Assembly: GCA_937959395.1 (NCBI GenBank)
Contig: CALGLR010000022.1
Coordinates: 34,233-98,232 of the forward strand
DNA from: an uncultured Flavobacteriaceae bacterium
GTDB lineage: Bacteria > Bacteroidota > Bacteroidia > Flavobacteriales > Flavobacteriaceae
Direction of reading: 5' to 3'
DNA length: 64,000 nt
Each line of letters opens with the position of its first letter. The stretch's first letter is position 1. Made by a program: the position numbers and the translations under genes. Below are positions 9,844 to 18,567 of this stretch, piece by piece. The notes beneath the pieces were generated by a model. It ran no database searches. It had not been told where the DNA came from and saw only the letters and a list, made by a program, of their open reading frames with translations.

Positions 9844-11231
9844 ATTATGGCTTCAGCTATTTTTTTTGAATTTTCTTCTAGTGGATGCAAAACGATTTTC
9901 TCCATCCATTTTTTTCTATCCTTCCCCATAGTATTAGGGGTCTCTATTGCTTCTAATAATTGCTCTTTTATTTGTTCTTTACTATTTATCCATCCAACAG
10001 CATCTAAATTATTCATGCTTCTAAAATGCTGAAATTCATAAGCTGTTTTCACTAGGAATTTTGAATTTGAAACGGGGTCGTAATTTAAATACAAACAAGG
10101 TTTATTAAGTACTGCAAAATCATGAGCCATTGTACTTCCTAAATTAATAACAACATCGCTATGCTTAACTGTATTTACTAATAACCAAAAATCATTGTAG
10201 GCTGGATATATTGATTTAAACGAAGTATCACTACTGTTATCTAATCTCCAATCTGGGTCTATAGTTATAACAAATGATTTATATTTTTCTATAATAGGAT
10301 CAAAACGATCACTTTTATCTACCGGACATCTTCTAAATAATACCTGAGGTCTATCTATTTCATTAATTTCACTTATTGCATTACAAATATCTTCAAAATA
10401 ATTAGCCTCATAGGGAGAGGACGCGTCATTCGATGAAAAGCAGACTGTTTTTTTATTTTCATTTAAACCATATTCATAAAAAAAAGTAGATTTACTCTGG
10501 TGAAATTTGTCATTAAAATAAAACTCAAATTGTGGAGTCCCTACTACTTTTATCTGTTTTGATTTGATTTCAGGATACAGTATATCTAATTCATTCTTCA
10601 TTAAATTAGACCATACCAAATAGGTATCGTATCGAGATATTAGTCTTGCTTTTGGAACATTATCCCATGAAAAAATAACTGTTGCTGTTTTTATTCTTTG
10701 GGCTTTAGCAACATTTATAATTGGAGCACTAACTGGCGAACGTTGGTGTAAATTTAAAACTAAATCGGGTTTAAAATGATTAAAATCTTTTTCTATAGAT
10801 TTTATAACGTCACTGTTACTTATTGCTTTCTCATAACTGGCATCCATTTTTCTAATTACTGAGTACGATTTAGAAAACATATAACCTAACAGTTCTGCTA
10901 AACGGTATAGTATTTTTTGTTTAATTCCTTTATGATTTTTATTCCAAAAAGAAAGTATAGAATTATTTTTTAGTTGTTTTTTATTTCTTAATAATCTGGC
11001 ATAAGCAAGGCTCTCTCTTAATAATCTTGCTTTAGGTTTTTCTATAAACCTAGGTATTAGGTGAAATGATTTTATATTTTTTTGCGCCGTTTTAACTTCG
11101 TTTATGGCACCTTCAGAGATTTGATGGTAAACGGTTACTTCAGCTCCTTTGTTATTAAGTGCTGTTATAAAATTAGAATACAAGTAGTTTCTAACTGCAA
11201 CCCCGTCTGGAACTATTAAAAGTATCTTCAT
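9840..11231 (-). CDS. GT-B-like transferase, resembles CDP-glycerol transferases or capsule glycosyltransferases
   Basis: A 463-residue protein without membrane helices. It begins with a Rossmann-type strand (MKILLIVPDGVAVRNYL). The C-terminal half resembles the CDP-glycerol glycerophosphotransferase/KpsS-like fold: VLFRRCPVDK where those proteins have an R-x-H/C-P motif, and VVINLGSTMAHDFAVLNKPC, the typical G-S-T-x-x-x-[DE] nucleotide-binding loop. The family is not certain. A glycosyltransferase, a glycerol-phosphate transferase and an unrecognised sialyltransferase are all possible. Because the cluster makes CMP-sialic acid but shows no known sialyltransferase, this gene is one of the candidates. 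It lies 9 bases after the GNAT gene. Confidence 0.6.
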   Translation of the reverse strand: MKILLIVPDGVAVRNYLYSNFITALNNKGAEVTVYHQISEGAINEVKTAQKNIKSFHLIPRFIEKPKARLLRESLAYARLLRNKKQLKNNSILSFWNKNHKGIKQKILYRLAELLGYMFSKSYSVIRKMDASYEKAISNSDVIKSIEKDFNHFKPDLVLNLHQRSPVSAPIINVAKAQRIKTATVIFSWDNVPKARLISRYDTYLVWSNLMKNELDILYPEIKSKQIKVVGTPQFEFYFNDKFHQSKSTFFYEYGLNENKKTVCFSSNDASSPYEANYFEDICNAISEINEIDRPQVLFRRCPVDKSDRFDPIIEKYKSFVITIDPDWRLDNSSDTSFKSIYPAYNDFWLLVNTVKHSDVVINLGSTMAHDFAVLNKPCLYLNYDPVSNSKFLVKTAYEFQHFRSMNNLDAVGWINSKEQIKEQLLEAIETPNTMGKDRKKWMEKIVLHPLEENSKKIAEAII

Positions 11232-11240
11232 TTTTTATTA

Positions 11241-12074
11241 CTATAAGCTTCCTATACGCCCATGATCTGAATAAGATCTATGCACTATAAAATTAGTATC
11301 TAACGGTTTTTCTGAAAGAAATGAAATGTCTGAAAAACGTCCTTTTACTTTTGGATTTAATAACCAAGGCACCACACTTTCATTATCTATTACCCATCCT
11401 GCTTTTTCAATAGTATTTATCTTAGGATCATTCCATGAAGATACATAATCTATCCAATTATAACCGAGCTCCCACGCATGCGCTTCTAATTCTTTTACAT
11501 TCTCAATATCTATAGCACGTAGACCACCAACTTCTATTTGACTAACAGCAATTGAATTCCCTTTTAATTTCAAGCATTTTATTGAAGGTTGCCTACTGTA
11601 ATGAGTTTCTTTAGTTATTAAATGATCTATAGTTGGTTTTACTGCTTTACAAACTTCTTCAAATATTTTATTTTCAATATTAGGATTTATTTTAACATAG
11701 CGCATTAAATTATAATAGCGTATCCAGCCCATTCTTTTATATACCTTCAACCCCTTTTTACTTGCTGAAATCGCAGCTAAAGGGTAATATTTTCTAACTT
11801 CGACATGTAGCTTCTCAGAAATACCTTTTCCTCTATAATCTGGATTTACATATAAATTTAATGTCCATGCAATTTCGCCTCCAAAACCGGCTCCTAAATG
11901 TGCTATAATTTCATTGTTTTCATTTAAACAAATAAATGACACGCCGTAATTTTCATCACCATATTGCCATTCCCAAAAGGCTTCACTTTGAAGCGGGTGT
12001 TTCTCCCTATATATTCCTTTAAAAAATGGATACAAATTATCCCAATCATTACTATTTGCTTTTCTAATTATCAT
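11241..12074 (-). CDS. GNAT-family N-acetyltransferase
   Basis: A 277-residue protein whose N-terminal half (about 1-125) is a GNAT domain. IIRKANSNDWDNLYPFF is the usual first strand and helix, and LYVNPDYRGKGISEKLH carries the acetyl-CoA pyrophosphate loop (R-G-K-G). GLKVYKRMGW is the last helix and strand of the fold. The second half (about 130-277) is not recognised and may be a degenerate second GNAT unit. In a polysaccharide operon the likely substrate is an amino sugar, perhaps the 4-amino sugar made by the WecE-type enzyme. E. coli WecD, which acetylates that sugar, is also a GNAT protein. That assignment is inference. Confidence 0.85.
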   Translation of the reverse strand: MIIRKANSNDWDNLYPFFKGIYREKHPLQSEAFWEWQYGDENYGVSFICLNENNEIIAHLGAGFGGEIAWTLNLYVNPDYRGKGISEKLHVEVRKYYPLAAISASKKGLKVYKRMGWIRYYNLMRYVKINPNIENKIFEEVCKAVKPTIDHLITKETHYSRQPSIKCLKLKGNSIAVSQIEVGGLRAIDIENVKELEAHAWELGYNWIDYVSSWNDPKINTIEKAGWVIDNESVVPWLLNPKVKGRFSDISFLSEKPLDTNFIVHRSYSDHGRIGSL

Positions 12075-12075
12075 A

Positions 12076-13005
12076 TTATGATTGATAGTTTTTTCCTCCT
12101 ATTAAATCATTACAATCAAACCTATTAAGTAATAAATAGTTATCATTATTAGCGTTTACATTTCTATTTGTAGTAAACCCAAACTTATAACCAATTTCTT
12201 TAGCTTTTAAAGCAACTTCTTGTGTACAAGCTTCTTTTGTTCCATAAGGATAAGCAACCATTTCTACTTTTGTTTTTGTTAACGCTTCAAAATACAATTT
12301 ACTGTGTTCTAATTCAAAATTAATAGCTTCAGAGTTTAACAACCCTAATGGTAAATGATTATGGGTATGGCTTCCTAAACTTCCTTGTTCTGCTATTTCT
12401 ATTATTTGTTTTTTACCCATATAAAGTGTTTCTAATACAGCTTCTTTTTCGAAATACTTATTAAATAAATTTTCTACAATCTCTTCTTGTACATCAAAAG
12501 ACAATCTATAGTTTAACAAGTATTTTAATTCTGCACTTCCTGCGTCATCATATCGATACATTGCATGCGCCGTATTTTTATCTTTAACAGATAATGTTAT
12601 TGGGGTAATTCTATTAATATCTTCTAAAATAACAGTTGACGCGATTATAGATCTCAATAAATGTATTTTATGAACTGTACTGATTTTTGATTCTTCTGAA
12701 TTATTTGAGTTTGCAAAAAAGATGGCTTTAATATCTAAATCGAGAAGTATAGGCAAAGCATAATCATACTGTTCTTTTAACCCGTCATCAAATGTGATTA
12801 AAATGTAATTATCTTTTGATTTTAAAATAGCCTCATAATTTTTAATAAAACCATTAGGACTTATAAAATCACCTTCGTTTTTAAGTAATTGTAGCTGCTT
12901 TTTAAATACCGCTGGAATTACCCCAAAAATACTAGGGTATTTGGCATTAAAATCTGGGCGTATGTAATGATAATTACTAACTGTTAGCATCGTTTTTTTT
13001 AACAA
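12076..13005 (-). CDS. Polysaccharide deacetylase (carbohydrate esterase family 4, NodB homology)
   Basis: A 309-residue protein expected to remove N- or O-acetyl groups from a glycan or sugar intermediate. The NodB motifs are present: YILITFDDGLKEQYDYA (motif 1, with the catalytic and metal Asp pair), GSHTHNHLPLG (motif 2, the H-x3-H metal ligands) and MVAYPYGT (motif 3). Between motifs 1 and 2 there is an insert of about 110 residues, longer than usual. No signal peptide is seen, so the enzyme is probably cytoplasmic and may act on a lipid-linked intermediate. One base separates it from the downstream GNAT gene, so deacetylation and reacetylation could be coupled. Confidence 0.9.
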   Translation of the reverse strand: MLKKTMLTVSNYHYIRPDFNAKYPSIFGVIPAVFKKQLQLLKNEGDFISPNGFIKNYEAILKSKDNYILITFDDGLKEQYDYALPILLDLDIKAIFFANSNNSEESKISTVHKIHLLRSIIASTVILEDINRITPITLSVKDKNTAHAMYRYDDAGSAELKYLLNYRLSFDVQEEIVENLFNKYFEKEAVLETLYMGKKQIIEIAEQGSLGSHTHNHLPLGLLNSEAINFELEHSKLYFEALTKTKVEMVAYPYGTKEACTQEVALKAKEIGYKFGFTTNRNVNANNDNYLLLNRFDCNDLIGGKNYQS

Positions 13006-13045
13006 TTTTTAATTTAATCATTTCTTTTTTATAAATAAAATTAGA

Positions 13046-14266
13046 CTATAAAAAATCATTAATTTTTGTATAAATTCCGTAACAGCTTATGGTTGTTAAA
13101 ACCAGGTAGTTTATTAAAACTACAGTATTAGAAATCTTATTATTATGCTGTAAATTCCAATAGTACAATATACTAGCTATAAAAACAGGAGCTAACCATC
13201 TTAACTCTACATAAGATATTATAATTAATGAAAAAATACAGATCATTATTAATAAAGATATCGGAATGAATATTAATTCGATCTTTTTTTTATTTTTTAT
13301 AAAAAATGCAATCCCAAATAGAATCACTATTGCTAACATGCTTCCTAATTGTCTGGTTCCGTATAATAAGCAATCAAATACATCTTTAAAGAACTCTATT
13401 AACGTTAATTTTGGAGAGAATAATAAACCAGATAAGATACTATTAGGCAAAGAATCACTTCCGTTTTTTAATAAATAAGCATCTGTTTGTTCCCAAGTAG
13501 GATGACCATGGTTTTTCAATTCGCCTTTATTCACCATTAATTGAGCTAAATATTGTCTTTGTGCCCAATTAGATTTAACCAATTCTGGTGGTGATTTCAG
13601 ATCATATGATAACTTATTATTAGCTAGTATTGAAGGTGTATTTAATCCTAATAAGACTAAAAATAGTAGTAATGGTTTCCAATTAAAACTTTTTCTTTCT
13701 GCATACTTATAAATACAATAAAAACAAATTAAAACTACTGGGATATAAATTAAAAAAAGAGTTCTTGTAAAAAAGGATACAATTAATGTAGTGTAGGCTA
13801 AAGAAGAATTCCATTTTTTGTTTTCTACTAAAAAAAACGTCTCGCTTACAAATACTGTAAATGTTACAAAAAACAACGTATCGTTTGTTCCTATAAAGAA
13901 AAAAATTGCAGTACTTATATAAAAAAGAAGAAACCCATAAAAAGTACGTTTTGTTTTTATGCGTCTAGAAAAATAATAAAACAAACTTGTCAAGATTAAT
14001 ACATTAACCAATCTAAGCGCTATATGGCTTTTCATAACTAATGAAAAAGGATAAGCTAATAACATATAGGGTATCGAAATCCCTTTTTCTATAGCGACTA
14101 TCCATCCAGATTCTTTAATTAAGGATAAATCTCTTATAAAAAGTAATTCATCACCAGAACCCGCGGTTCTATTCAATCCAAAATAAATTGAAACTAAAAA
14201 ATAGAGACCAACAGTAATAAAAAATACTGTTTCGACAATTCTCTTTTTAGAATGGCTAACTTCCAT
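13046..14266 (-). CDS. Multi-pass membrane protein, possible GT-C-type transferase
   Basis: A 406-residue protein with about eleven hydrophobic helices. The first is at about 11-27. It is followed by a loop with acidic residues (NRTAGSGDELLFIRDLSLIKESGW), the place where GT-C glycosyltransferases carry their catalytic Asp. This is the only hint of function, and the family is not recognised with certainty. The gene overlaps the WecE-type aminotransferase gene by 11 bases. The 40-base gap after it is the second largest inside the operon. Confidence 0.6.
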   Translation of the reverse strand: MEVSHSKKRIVETVFFITVGLYFLVSIYFGLNRTAGSGDELLFIRDLSLIKESGWIVAIEKGISIPYMLLAYPFSLVMKSHIALRLVNVLILTSLFYYFSRRIKTKRTFYGFLLFYISTAIFFFIGTNDTLFFVTFTVFVSETFFLVENKKWNSSLAYTTLIVSFFTRTLFLIYIPVVLICFYCIYKYAERKSFNWKPLLLFLVLLGLNTPSILANNKLSYDLKSPPELVKSNWAQRQYLAQLMVNKGELKNHGHPTWEQTDAYLLKNGSDSLPNSILSGLLFSPKLTLIEFFKDVFDCLLYGTRQLGSMLAIVILFGIAFFIKNKKKIELIFIPISLLIMICIFSLIIISYVELRWLAPVFIASILYYWNLQHNNKISNTVVLINYLVLTTISCYGIYTKINDFL

Positions 14267-15371
14267 AAGACAATAGTTTATTAACTATATGTTTAGGTTC
14301 CAACTCATAATATAAAGGTAATCTTAGTAATTGTTTCGTAAAACGATCACTATAGGGAAGTGCTCTACCGTCATGTTTGTTAACATAATAAGGACTTGAA
14401 TGCAAACTTATATAATGAAAAACAGCCAATATATCATTTTCTTTTAAATGCTTTATTATGGCATCCCTTTGCTTTAATGAATCACATTTTAAGTAAAACA
14501 TATGTGCATTATTTGAAGCAAAAACTGGTATTTCTGGTAATTCAATACGATTAGTTACAGCCCAATCTTTTAAAGCTGCATAATAATATTCCCAATGCTC
14601 AAGTCTTTTATTTTGAATTTTTTCAATATTTTCAATCTGTGCCCATAAAAAAGCTGCAATTACCTCTGAGGGTAAAAAGGAAGATCCCGTATCTACCCAA
14701 CCATATTTATTAACTTCTCCTCTAAAAAACTCGGCTCTATTAGTTCCTTTTTCCCATATAATTTCAGAACGTTTTATAAAACGTTCATCATTTATGGCAA
14801 GTAAACCACCTTCACCAGAAATAATATTTTTAGTTTCATGAAAAGAAAAAGCAGACATATGTCCAATAGAACCTAGTGGCTTCCCTTTATACGTAGCACA
14901 TATTGCTTGAGCAGCGTCTTCAATAACTAATAAATCATGCCTATTAGCCATATCCATAATAACATCCATATCACAAGCAATACCTGCATAATGTACAGGT
15001 ACAATTGCTTTTGTTTTAGATGTAATTAAAGATTCTATTTTCGAAGTATCAATATTAGGATTGTTTGGTTCAGAATCTGCAAAAATAACTTTTGCGCCTT
15101 GACGAATAAAGGCTATCGCTGTAGACACGAAAGTGTAACTCGGAATAATGACCTCATCACCTTGCTTAATATCTGCTAAAATAGCACACATCTCTAGTGC
15201 ATCTGTACAAGAAGTGGTTAGCAATGCTTTTTTAAAGCCGAAAGTGGTCTCAAAATAGTTTTGACACATTTTAGTATAATCGCCATTACCAGAAATCTTT
15301 CCACGCTTTACAGCATCTTCAATATAATGTGTTTCTTTTCCTGTAAAATAAGGTTTGTTAAATGGTATCAT
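14256..15371 (-). CDS. wecE: dTDP-4-amino-4,6-dideoxygalactose transaminase (WecE/RffA type)
   Basis: This PLP enzyme converts dTDP-4-keto-6-deoxyglucose to dTDP-4-amino-4,6-dideoxygalactose, using glutamate as amino donor. The 371-residue protein follows E. coli WecE almost along its whole length as I remember that sequence: MIPFNKPYFTG, TTSCTDALEM, PSYTFVSTA, VPVHYAGIACDMD, EDAAQAI, SFHETKN with the PLP lysine (K181), WEKGTNRAEFFRGEVNKY and AHMFYLK. The symbol therefore rests on more than the general DegT/DnrJ fold. It overlaps by four bases the gene of a beta-helix acetyltransferase, the natural next enzyme. The genes making dTDP-4-keto-6-deoxyglucose (rmlA, rmlB) are not in the window. 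Confidence 0.93.
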   Translation of the reverse strand: MIPFNKPYFTGKETHYIEDAVKRGKISGNGDYTKMCQNYFETTFGFKKALLTTSCTDALEMCAILADIKQGDEVIIPSYTFVSTAIAFIRQGAKVIFADSEPNNPNIDTSKIESLITSKTKAIVPVHYAGIACDMDVIMDMANRHDLLVIEDAAQAICATYKGKPLGSIGHMSAFSFHETKNIISGEGGLLAINDERFIKRSEIIWEKGTNRAEFFRGEVNKYGWVDTGSSFLPSEVIAAFLWAQIENIEKIQNKRLEHWEYYYAALKDWAVTNRIELPEIPVFASNNAHMFYLKCDSLKQRDAIIKHLKENDILAVFHYISLHSSPYYVNKHDGRALPYSDRFTKQLLRLPLYYELEPKHIVNKLLSYGS

Positions 15372-16000
15372 CTTATAAATTTAGACGGATTACCTACATA
15401 TAATCCTTTTTGAGTTAAGTCACTAATAACAACTGTACCACCCCCAATTTGTATGTCATCTTCAATTTTAATATTGTCGATTAGTGTTGAATTAATTCCA
15501 ATATTACATCGTTTACCAATAGTTACAAAACCAGCAACTGCAACACCTGGTGAAAGAAATGTAGTACTTTCTATTTTTGAATCGTGTGCTATTGTACAAT
15601 GTACATTAATAATAACATTATCTTCTACTATTACATTTTGATCTAAAACCGAACCAGGAAACAGGAAAACCCCTTCTCCTATTTTACAAGAAGAATCTAT
15701 ATAACAAGAAGAATGAATTAGTGTTCCAAATTCAATGCTATTTTTTAAATCATTAAACAATTGTTCTCTAAAAAGTAAATGCTTGTAACCTATCCCTATA
15801 ATAATTTTATCAAATAACTTTTGATTGTATAATTCTTCAATATTTGAAATTTTTCCTAAAATATTAAACCCTTTTACTTTGCTATTCTCTTTAGCAAAAT
15901 CATCAAAAAAGCCAACAACAGTATACTGTTTATCATTCGTTGCATGATATGCAATTTGTTGTCCTAAATCTCCTGAACCTATAATCGCTAAACGTTCCAT
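15368..16000 (-). CDS. NeuD/PglD-family sugar O- or N-acetyltransferase
   Basis: A 210-residue protein with the two domains of this family. An N-terminal small Rossmann-like domain (LAIIGSGDLGQQIAYHA, then VVGFFDDF) is followed by a left-handed beta-helix of hexapeptide repeats (from about residue 95: GTLIHSSCYIDSSCKIGEGV through GIGGGT-type turns near the end). Proteins of this family O-acetylate sialic acid (NeuD) or N-acetylate UDP- or dTDP-4-amino sugars (PglD). The four-base overlap with the WecE-type aminotransferase makes dTDP-4-amino-4,6-dideoxygalactose the most likely substrate. Sialic-acid O-acetylation remains possible because neuABC are in the same operon. Confidence 0.88.
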   Translation of the reverse strand: MERLAIIGSGDLGQQIAYHATNDKQYTVVGFFDDFAKENSKVKGFNILGKISNIEELYNQKLFDKIIIGIGYKHLLFREQLFNDLKNSIEFGTLIHSSCYIDSSCKIGEGVFLFPGSVLDQNVIVEDNVIINVHCTIAHDSKIESTTFLSPGVAVAGFVTIGKRCNIGINSTLIDNIKIEDDIQIGGGTVVISDLTQKGLYVGNPSKFIR

Positions 16001-16002
16001 AA

Positions 16003-16935
16003 TTATTGATCTAAATTAGTAAGTTCTTTAAATGAAAATAAAGGTCTTGCTTTAGATTCTTTATATACTTTACCAATATACAACGCTGCAATTCCAATAA
16101 AAAATAATTGTATTCCAGTAGCAATAATTAAAGCTCCAATAATAGATGGCCAACCAGATTGAAAATCTATCATATATAGTTTTAAAACGATAATAGTTAA
16201 CAACACTAAAATACCAATACCAATAAAAACTAAACCTAGTTTAACGGCTAATTTTAATGGCAATTCAGAGAAATCAAAAATAGCATTAAAAGCCAGCTCC
16301 ATTTTCTTTTTAAAATTAAATTTACTAGTTCCTGCGTAACGTTCTCGTTGTTCTATTTCTATTGTAGATTGTTTCATGCCTATATGCATAAAAATACCTT
16401 CTATAAATCTATTTTGCTCTTGATATTCTAGAAACTTGCTTGCAAATTTCCTATTAAATATTCGCATTACAGCTAACCCTTTAGGTAACTGTAAACCTGT
16501 GAATTTTCTTAAAACACCCCAAAATATTTTAGAAAATATTTTATTAATAAATGAATCTTTCTTTTCTTTTCTAACTCCAAAAACCAAATCGAATCCTTTA
16601 TTTATTTCGATTAAAAAACGACTTATTTCTTTGGGAGGATCTTGTAAATCTGGATCCATATATAACAAATAATCTCCGGAAGCATAGGTGATTCCAGCTG
16701 TTAAGGCTGCTTGTTTTCCATGATTATAGGATAACTCTATAAGCTTGATATTAAGGTTGCTTTTAGCATGTTCTTTTATAATATCTACTGTTTTATCGGT
16801 GCTGCCATCATCTATGAAAACAATTTCATAATTACTTTTTAATACATTTAATTCTTCAGTCACTTCAAAAATAAATCTTGAAATCACTTCCTCTTCAAAA
16901 TATACTGGTACAACTAAAGATAATTTTTTATTCAC
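16003..16935 (-). CDS. Glycosyltransferase family 2 with two membrane helices (GtrB/ArnC-like)
   Basis: A 310-residue GT-A enzyme of the type that makes polyprenyl-phosphate-linked sugars. The motifs are VVPVYFEEEVISRFI, VFIDDGSTDKTVDII, SYNHGKQAALTAGI and LLYMDPDLQDPP with the D-x-D metal site. The ERYAGTSKFNFKKK segment precedes two C-terminal helices (about 229-252 and 263-288), as in GtrB and ArnC. Its product may feed a GT-C enzyme such as one of the multi-pass proteins of this operon. It lies 2 bases after the HAD/ATP-grasp side of the cluster is complete on one flank and before the acetyltransferase on the other. Confidence 0.92.
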   Translation of the reverse strand: MNKKLSLVVPVYFEEEVISRFIFEVTEELNVLKSNYEIVFIDDGSTDKTVDIIKEHAKSNLNIKLIELSYNHGKQAALTAGITYASGDYLLYMDPDLQDPPKEISRFLIEINKGFDLVFGVRKEKKDSFINKIFSKIFWGVLRKFTGLQLPKGLAVMRIFNRKFASKFLEYQEQNRFIEGIFMHIGMKQSTIEIEQRERYAGTSKFNFKKKMELAFNAIFDFSELPLKLAVKLGLVFIGIGILVLLTIIVLKLYMIDFQSGWPSIIGALIIATGIQLFFIGIAALYIGKVYKESKARPLFSFKELTNLDQ

Positions 16936-16948
16936 AGTTTAAAATGGG

Positions 16949-17587
16949 TTAAATAATATTTTTAAAAGTATCTATTCTATATTTAGAAATAGGATATGTT
17001 GTTTCCCTATCTATCAACTTAACATTAAAACCAAGTTGTAATGCAGGAATAACATCTAGTTTTAATGAATCTCCAATATATAAAATTTCATTGGGTCTTA
17101 ATCCTATCTTTTTTGCTGCAATCTTATAAAATTCAATATCTGGTTTAGCAACTTTTTCTTCTTCAGATATTATAATGTTTTTAAATTCAATTTCAGGTAA
17201 TTTTTCCTCTAAAAGCATTCTTAAACTACTCTTAAAATTTGAAAGCACACCCAAATTATAATTTTTATAATTAGAAATATATTTTACATCTTCAAATACT
17301 TCCCAAGGTAAATATTTACAAGCTTCAAAAATAGTTTGTAATAATTTTGGCGTGTCTATTATCCCTAATGTATTAAGTAGTTCTTTATTAAATATATTAT
17401 AAAATTCTTGAGAGGTAATATCTGGAAATTTAATATATTCGCTTAATAATTTATGTTTGTGTTTTAGCTCTTTTTCAGACACTATATAACCATAATCTTT
17501 AAGTACTTTTAAATAATTAGGCCATAAAGTGGGTTTATGAATTAGTGTATTCGCAGCATCAAATAGTATATATTTAATTGTATTCAT
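16949..17587 (-). CDS. HAD-superfamily hydrolase with an unusual motif I
   Basis: A 212-residue HAD protein with a helical cap. Motif I is YILFDAANTLI: the nucleophile Asp (D10) is there, but the +2 residue that is Asp in most HAD phosphatases is Ala (A12). Motif II is LGVLSNFKSS, motif III the KPDIEFYKIA lysine, and motif IV GDSLKLDVIPALQLGF. Dehalogenase-type HAD proteins also lack the +2 Asp, so another chemistry or a modified phosphatase is possible. Its start overlaps the stop of the ATP-grasp gene by one base, which points to a joint function. A role in modifying a sugar or removing a phosphate is inference. Confidence 0.85.
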   Translation of the reverse strand: MNTIKYILFDAANTLIHKPTLWPNYLKVLKDYGYIVSEKELKHKHKLLSEYIKFPDITSQEFYNIFNKELLNTLGIIDTPKLLQTIFEACKYLPWEVFEDVKYISNYKNYNLGVLSNFKSSLRMLLEEKLPEIEFKNIIISEEEKVAKPDIEFYKIAAKKIGLRPNEILYIGDSLKLDVIPALQLGFNVKLIDRETTYPISKYRIDTFKNII

Positions 17588-18567
17588 TAATAAATATGAT
17601 GTTTAGCAGAATTATCTTTTGCTTCAGGAAAATCTTTTGCTTCACTATAAATCACATCCATTAAAATTCTAGTTGCGATTCCATTTCTTATGATTGGGCT
17701 TGAAGGCGATTCGTTATATAACCATTCTTGTAATGTATATTCTACATCCTTAAATCCGAAATTGGAGCGAATAGAATTTGTTCCAGAAATGCGACAATTA
17801 ATTTCAAAAGGCACAATTTCTCCAAATTTGGTTACAATAGCTTGTAAATTGGCAGAACCTTTAATATTTGAGACTGAAATAAGTTGACGTATCATCAGTT
17901 TCAGTTTTATATCAAAAGCCGTAGTCACTTTACAGTGAGTCGTTGTCCCGTTTTCCAAAATACGCTCAAATGTTATAAAACCATGCAATTTGTTAGATTT
18001 ATTCACATAAAAAGCAGTTGTAATTTCCACACCTTTATGTAATTCTTGAATCATATATTCTTCATCAGAAAATGATTTAAATTCTTTAGGATTTATTTGA
18101 ATCCCTCTAGATCCTCTGCCTTTTCTTGGCTTTAAAATAATCTCTTTAAACTCATTATTATATTGACTTGGTAAAAAAGAAGTTGCAAAAGGAATTTCAT
18201 GTTTACTAAAATGCAAAAACGTATTATACTTATCTAAATAATTTGAAGCTGTTTCTATAGATGAAACGACTATTTCACAAGGAATCTTATCTTGAAACTT
18301 TGACAAATAATAAACTTCGAAATCTGTTGCTGGTATTATTAGATCTATATGCTCTTTTTCAACGATATTTTTAATGATTTGAATATAATCTTCACTATAA
18401 GCATATGGTACTTTATAAAATACATCACAAAGGTGATTCCCTGCTGAAAAAGCATCAACATTCACACCTACAATTTTAATAGAATAATTCGTAGCCCTAA
18501 TATTTCTAATAATACCTTGACCAACGTTTCCGCCAATACCAGTAACTACAATTCTTTTTTCATCCAT
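17587..18567 (-). CDS. ATP-grasp family ligase (CarB-like)
   Basis: A 326-residue protein with an N-terminal Rossmann domain (RIVVTGIGGNVGQGIIRNIRAT, IIPATDFEVYYLS) and an ATP-grasp fold (about 110-315). Visible elements are the EIILKPRKGRGSRGI glycine-rich ATP loop, EEYMIQELHKGVEITT, and the metal-binding VPFEINCRISGTNS segment. ATP-grasp enzymes join a carboxylate to an amine or thiol through an acyl phosphate. In a glycan operon this could amidate a uronic acid or attach an amino acid, but the substrate is not shown by the sequence. It overlaps the downstream HAD gene by 1 base and the upstream epimerase gene by 22 bases. Confidence 0.87.
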   Translation of the reverse strand: MDEKRIVVTGIGGNVGQGIIRNIRATNYSIKIVGVNVDAFSAGNHLCDVFYKVPYAYSEDYIQIIKNIVEKEHIDLIIPATDFEVYYLSKFQDKIPCEIVVSSIETASNYLDKYNTFLHFSKHEIPFATSFLPSQYNNEFKEIILKPRKGRGSRGIQINPKEFKSFSDEEYMIQELHKGVEITTAFYVNKSNKLHGFITFERILENGTTTHCKVTTAFDIKLKLMIRQLISVSNIKGSANLQAIVTKFGEIVPFEINCRISGTNSIRSNFGFKDVEYTLQEWLYNESPSSPIIRNGIATRILMDVIYSEAKDFPEAKDNSAKHHIY

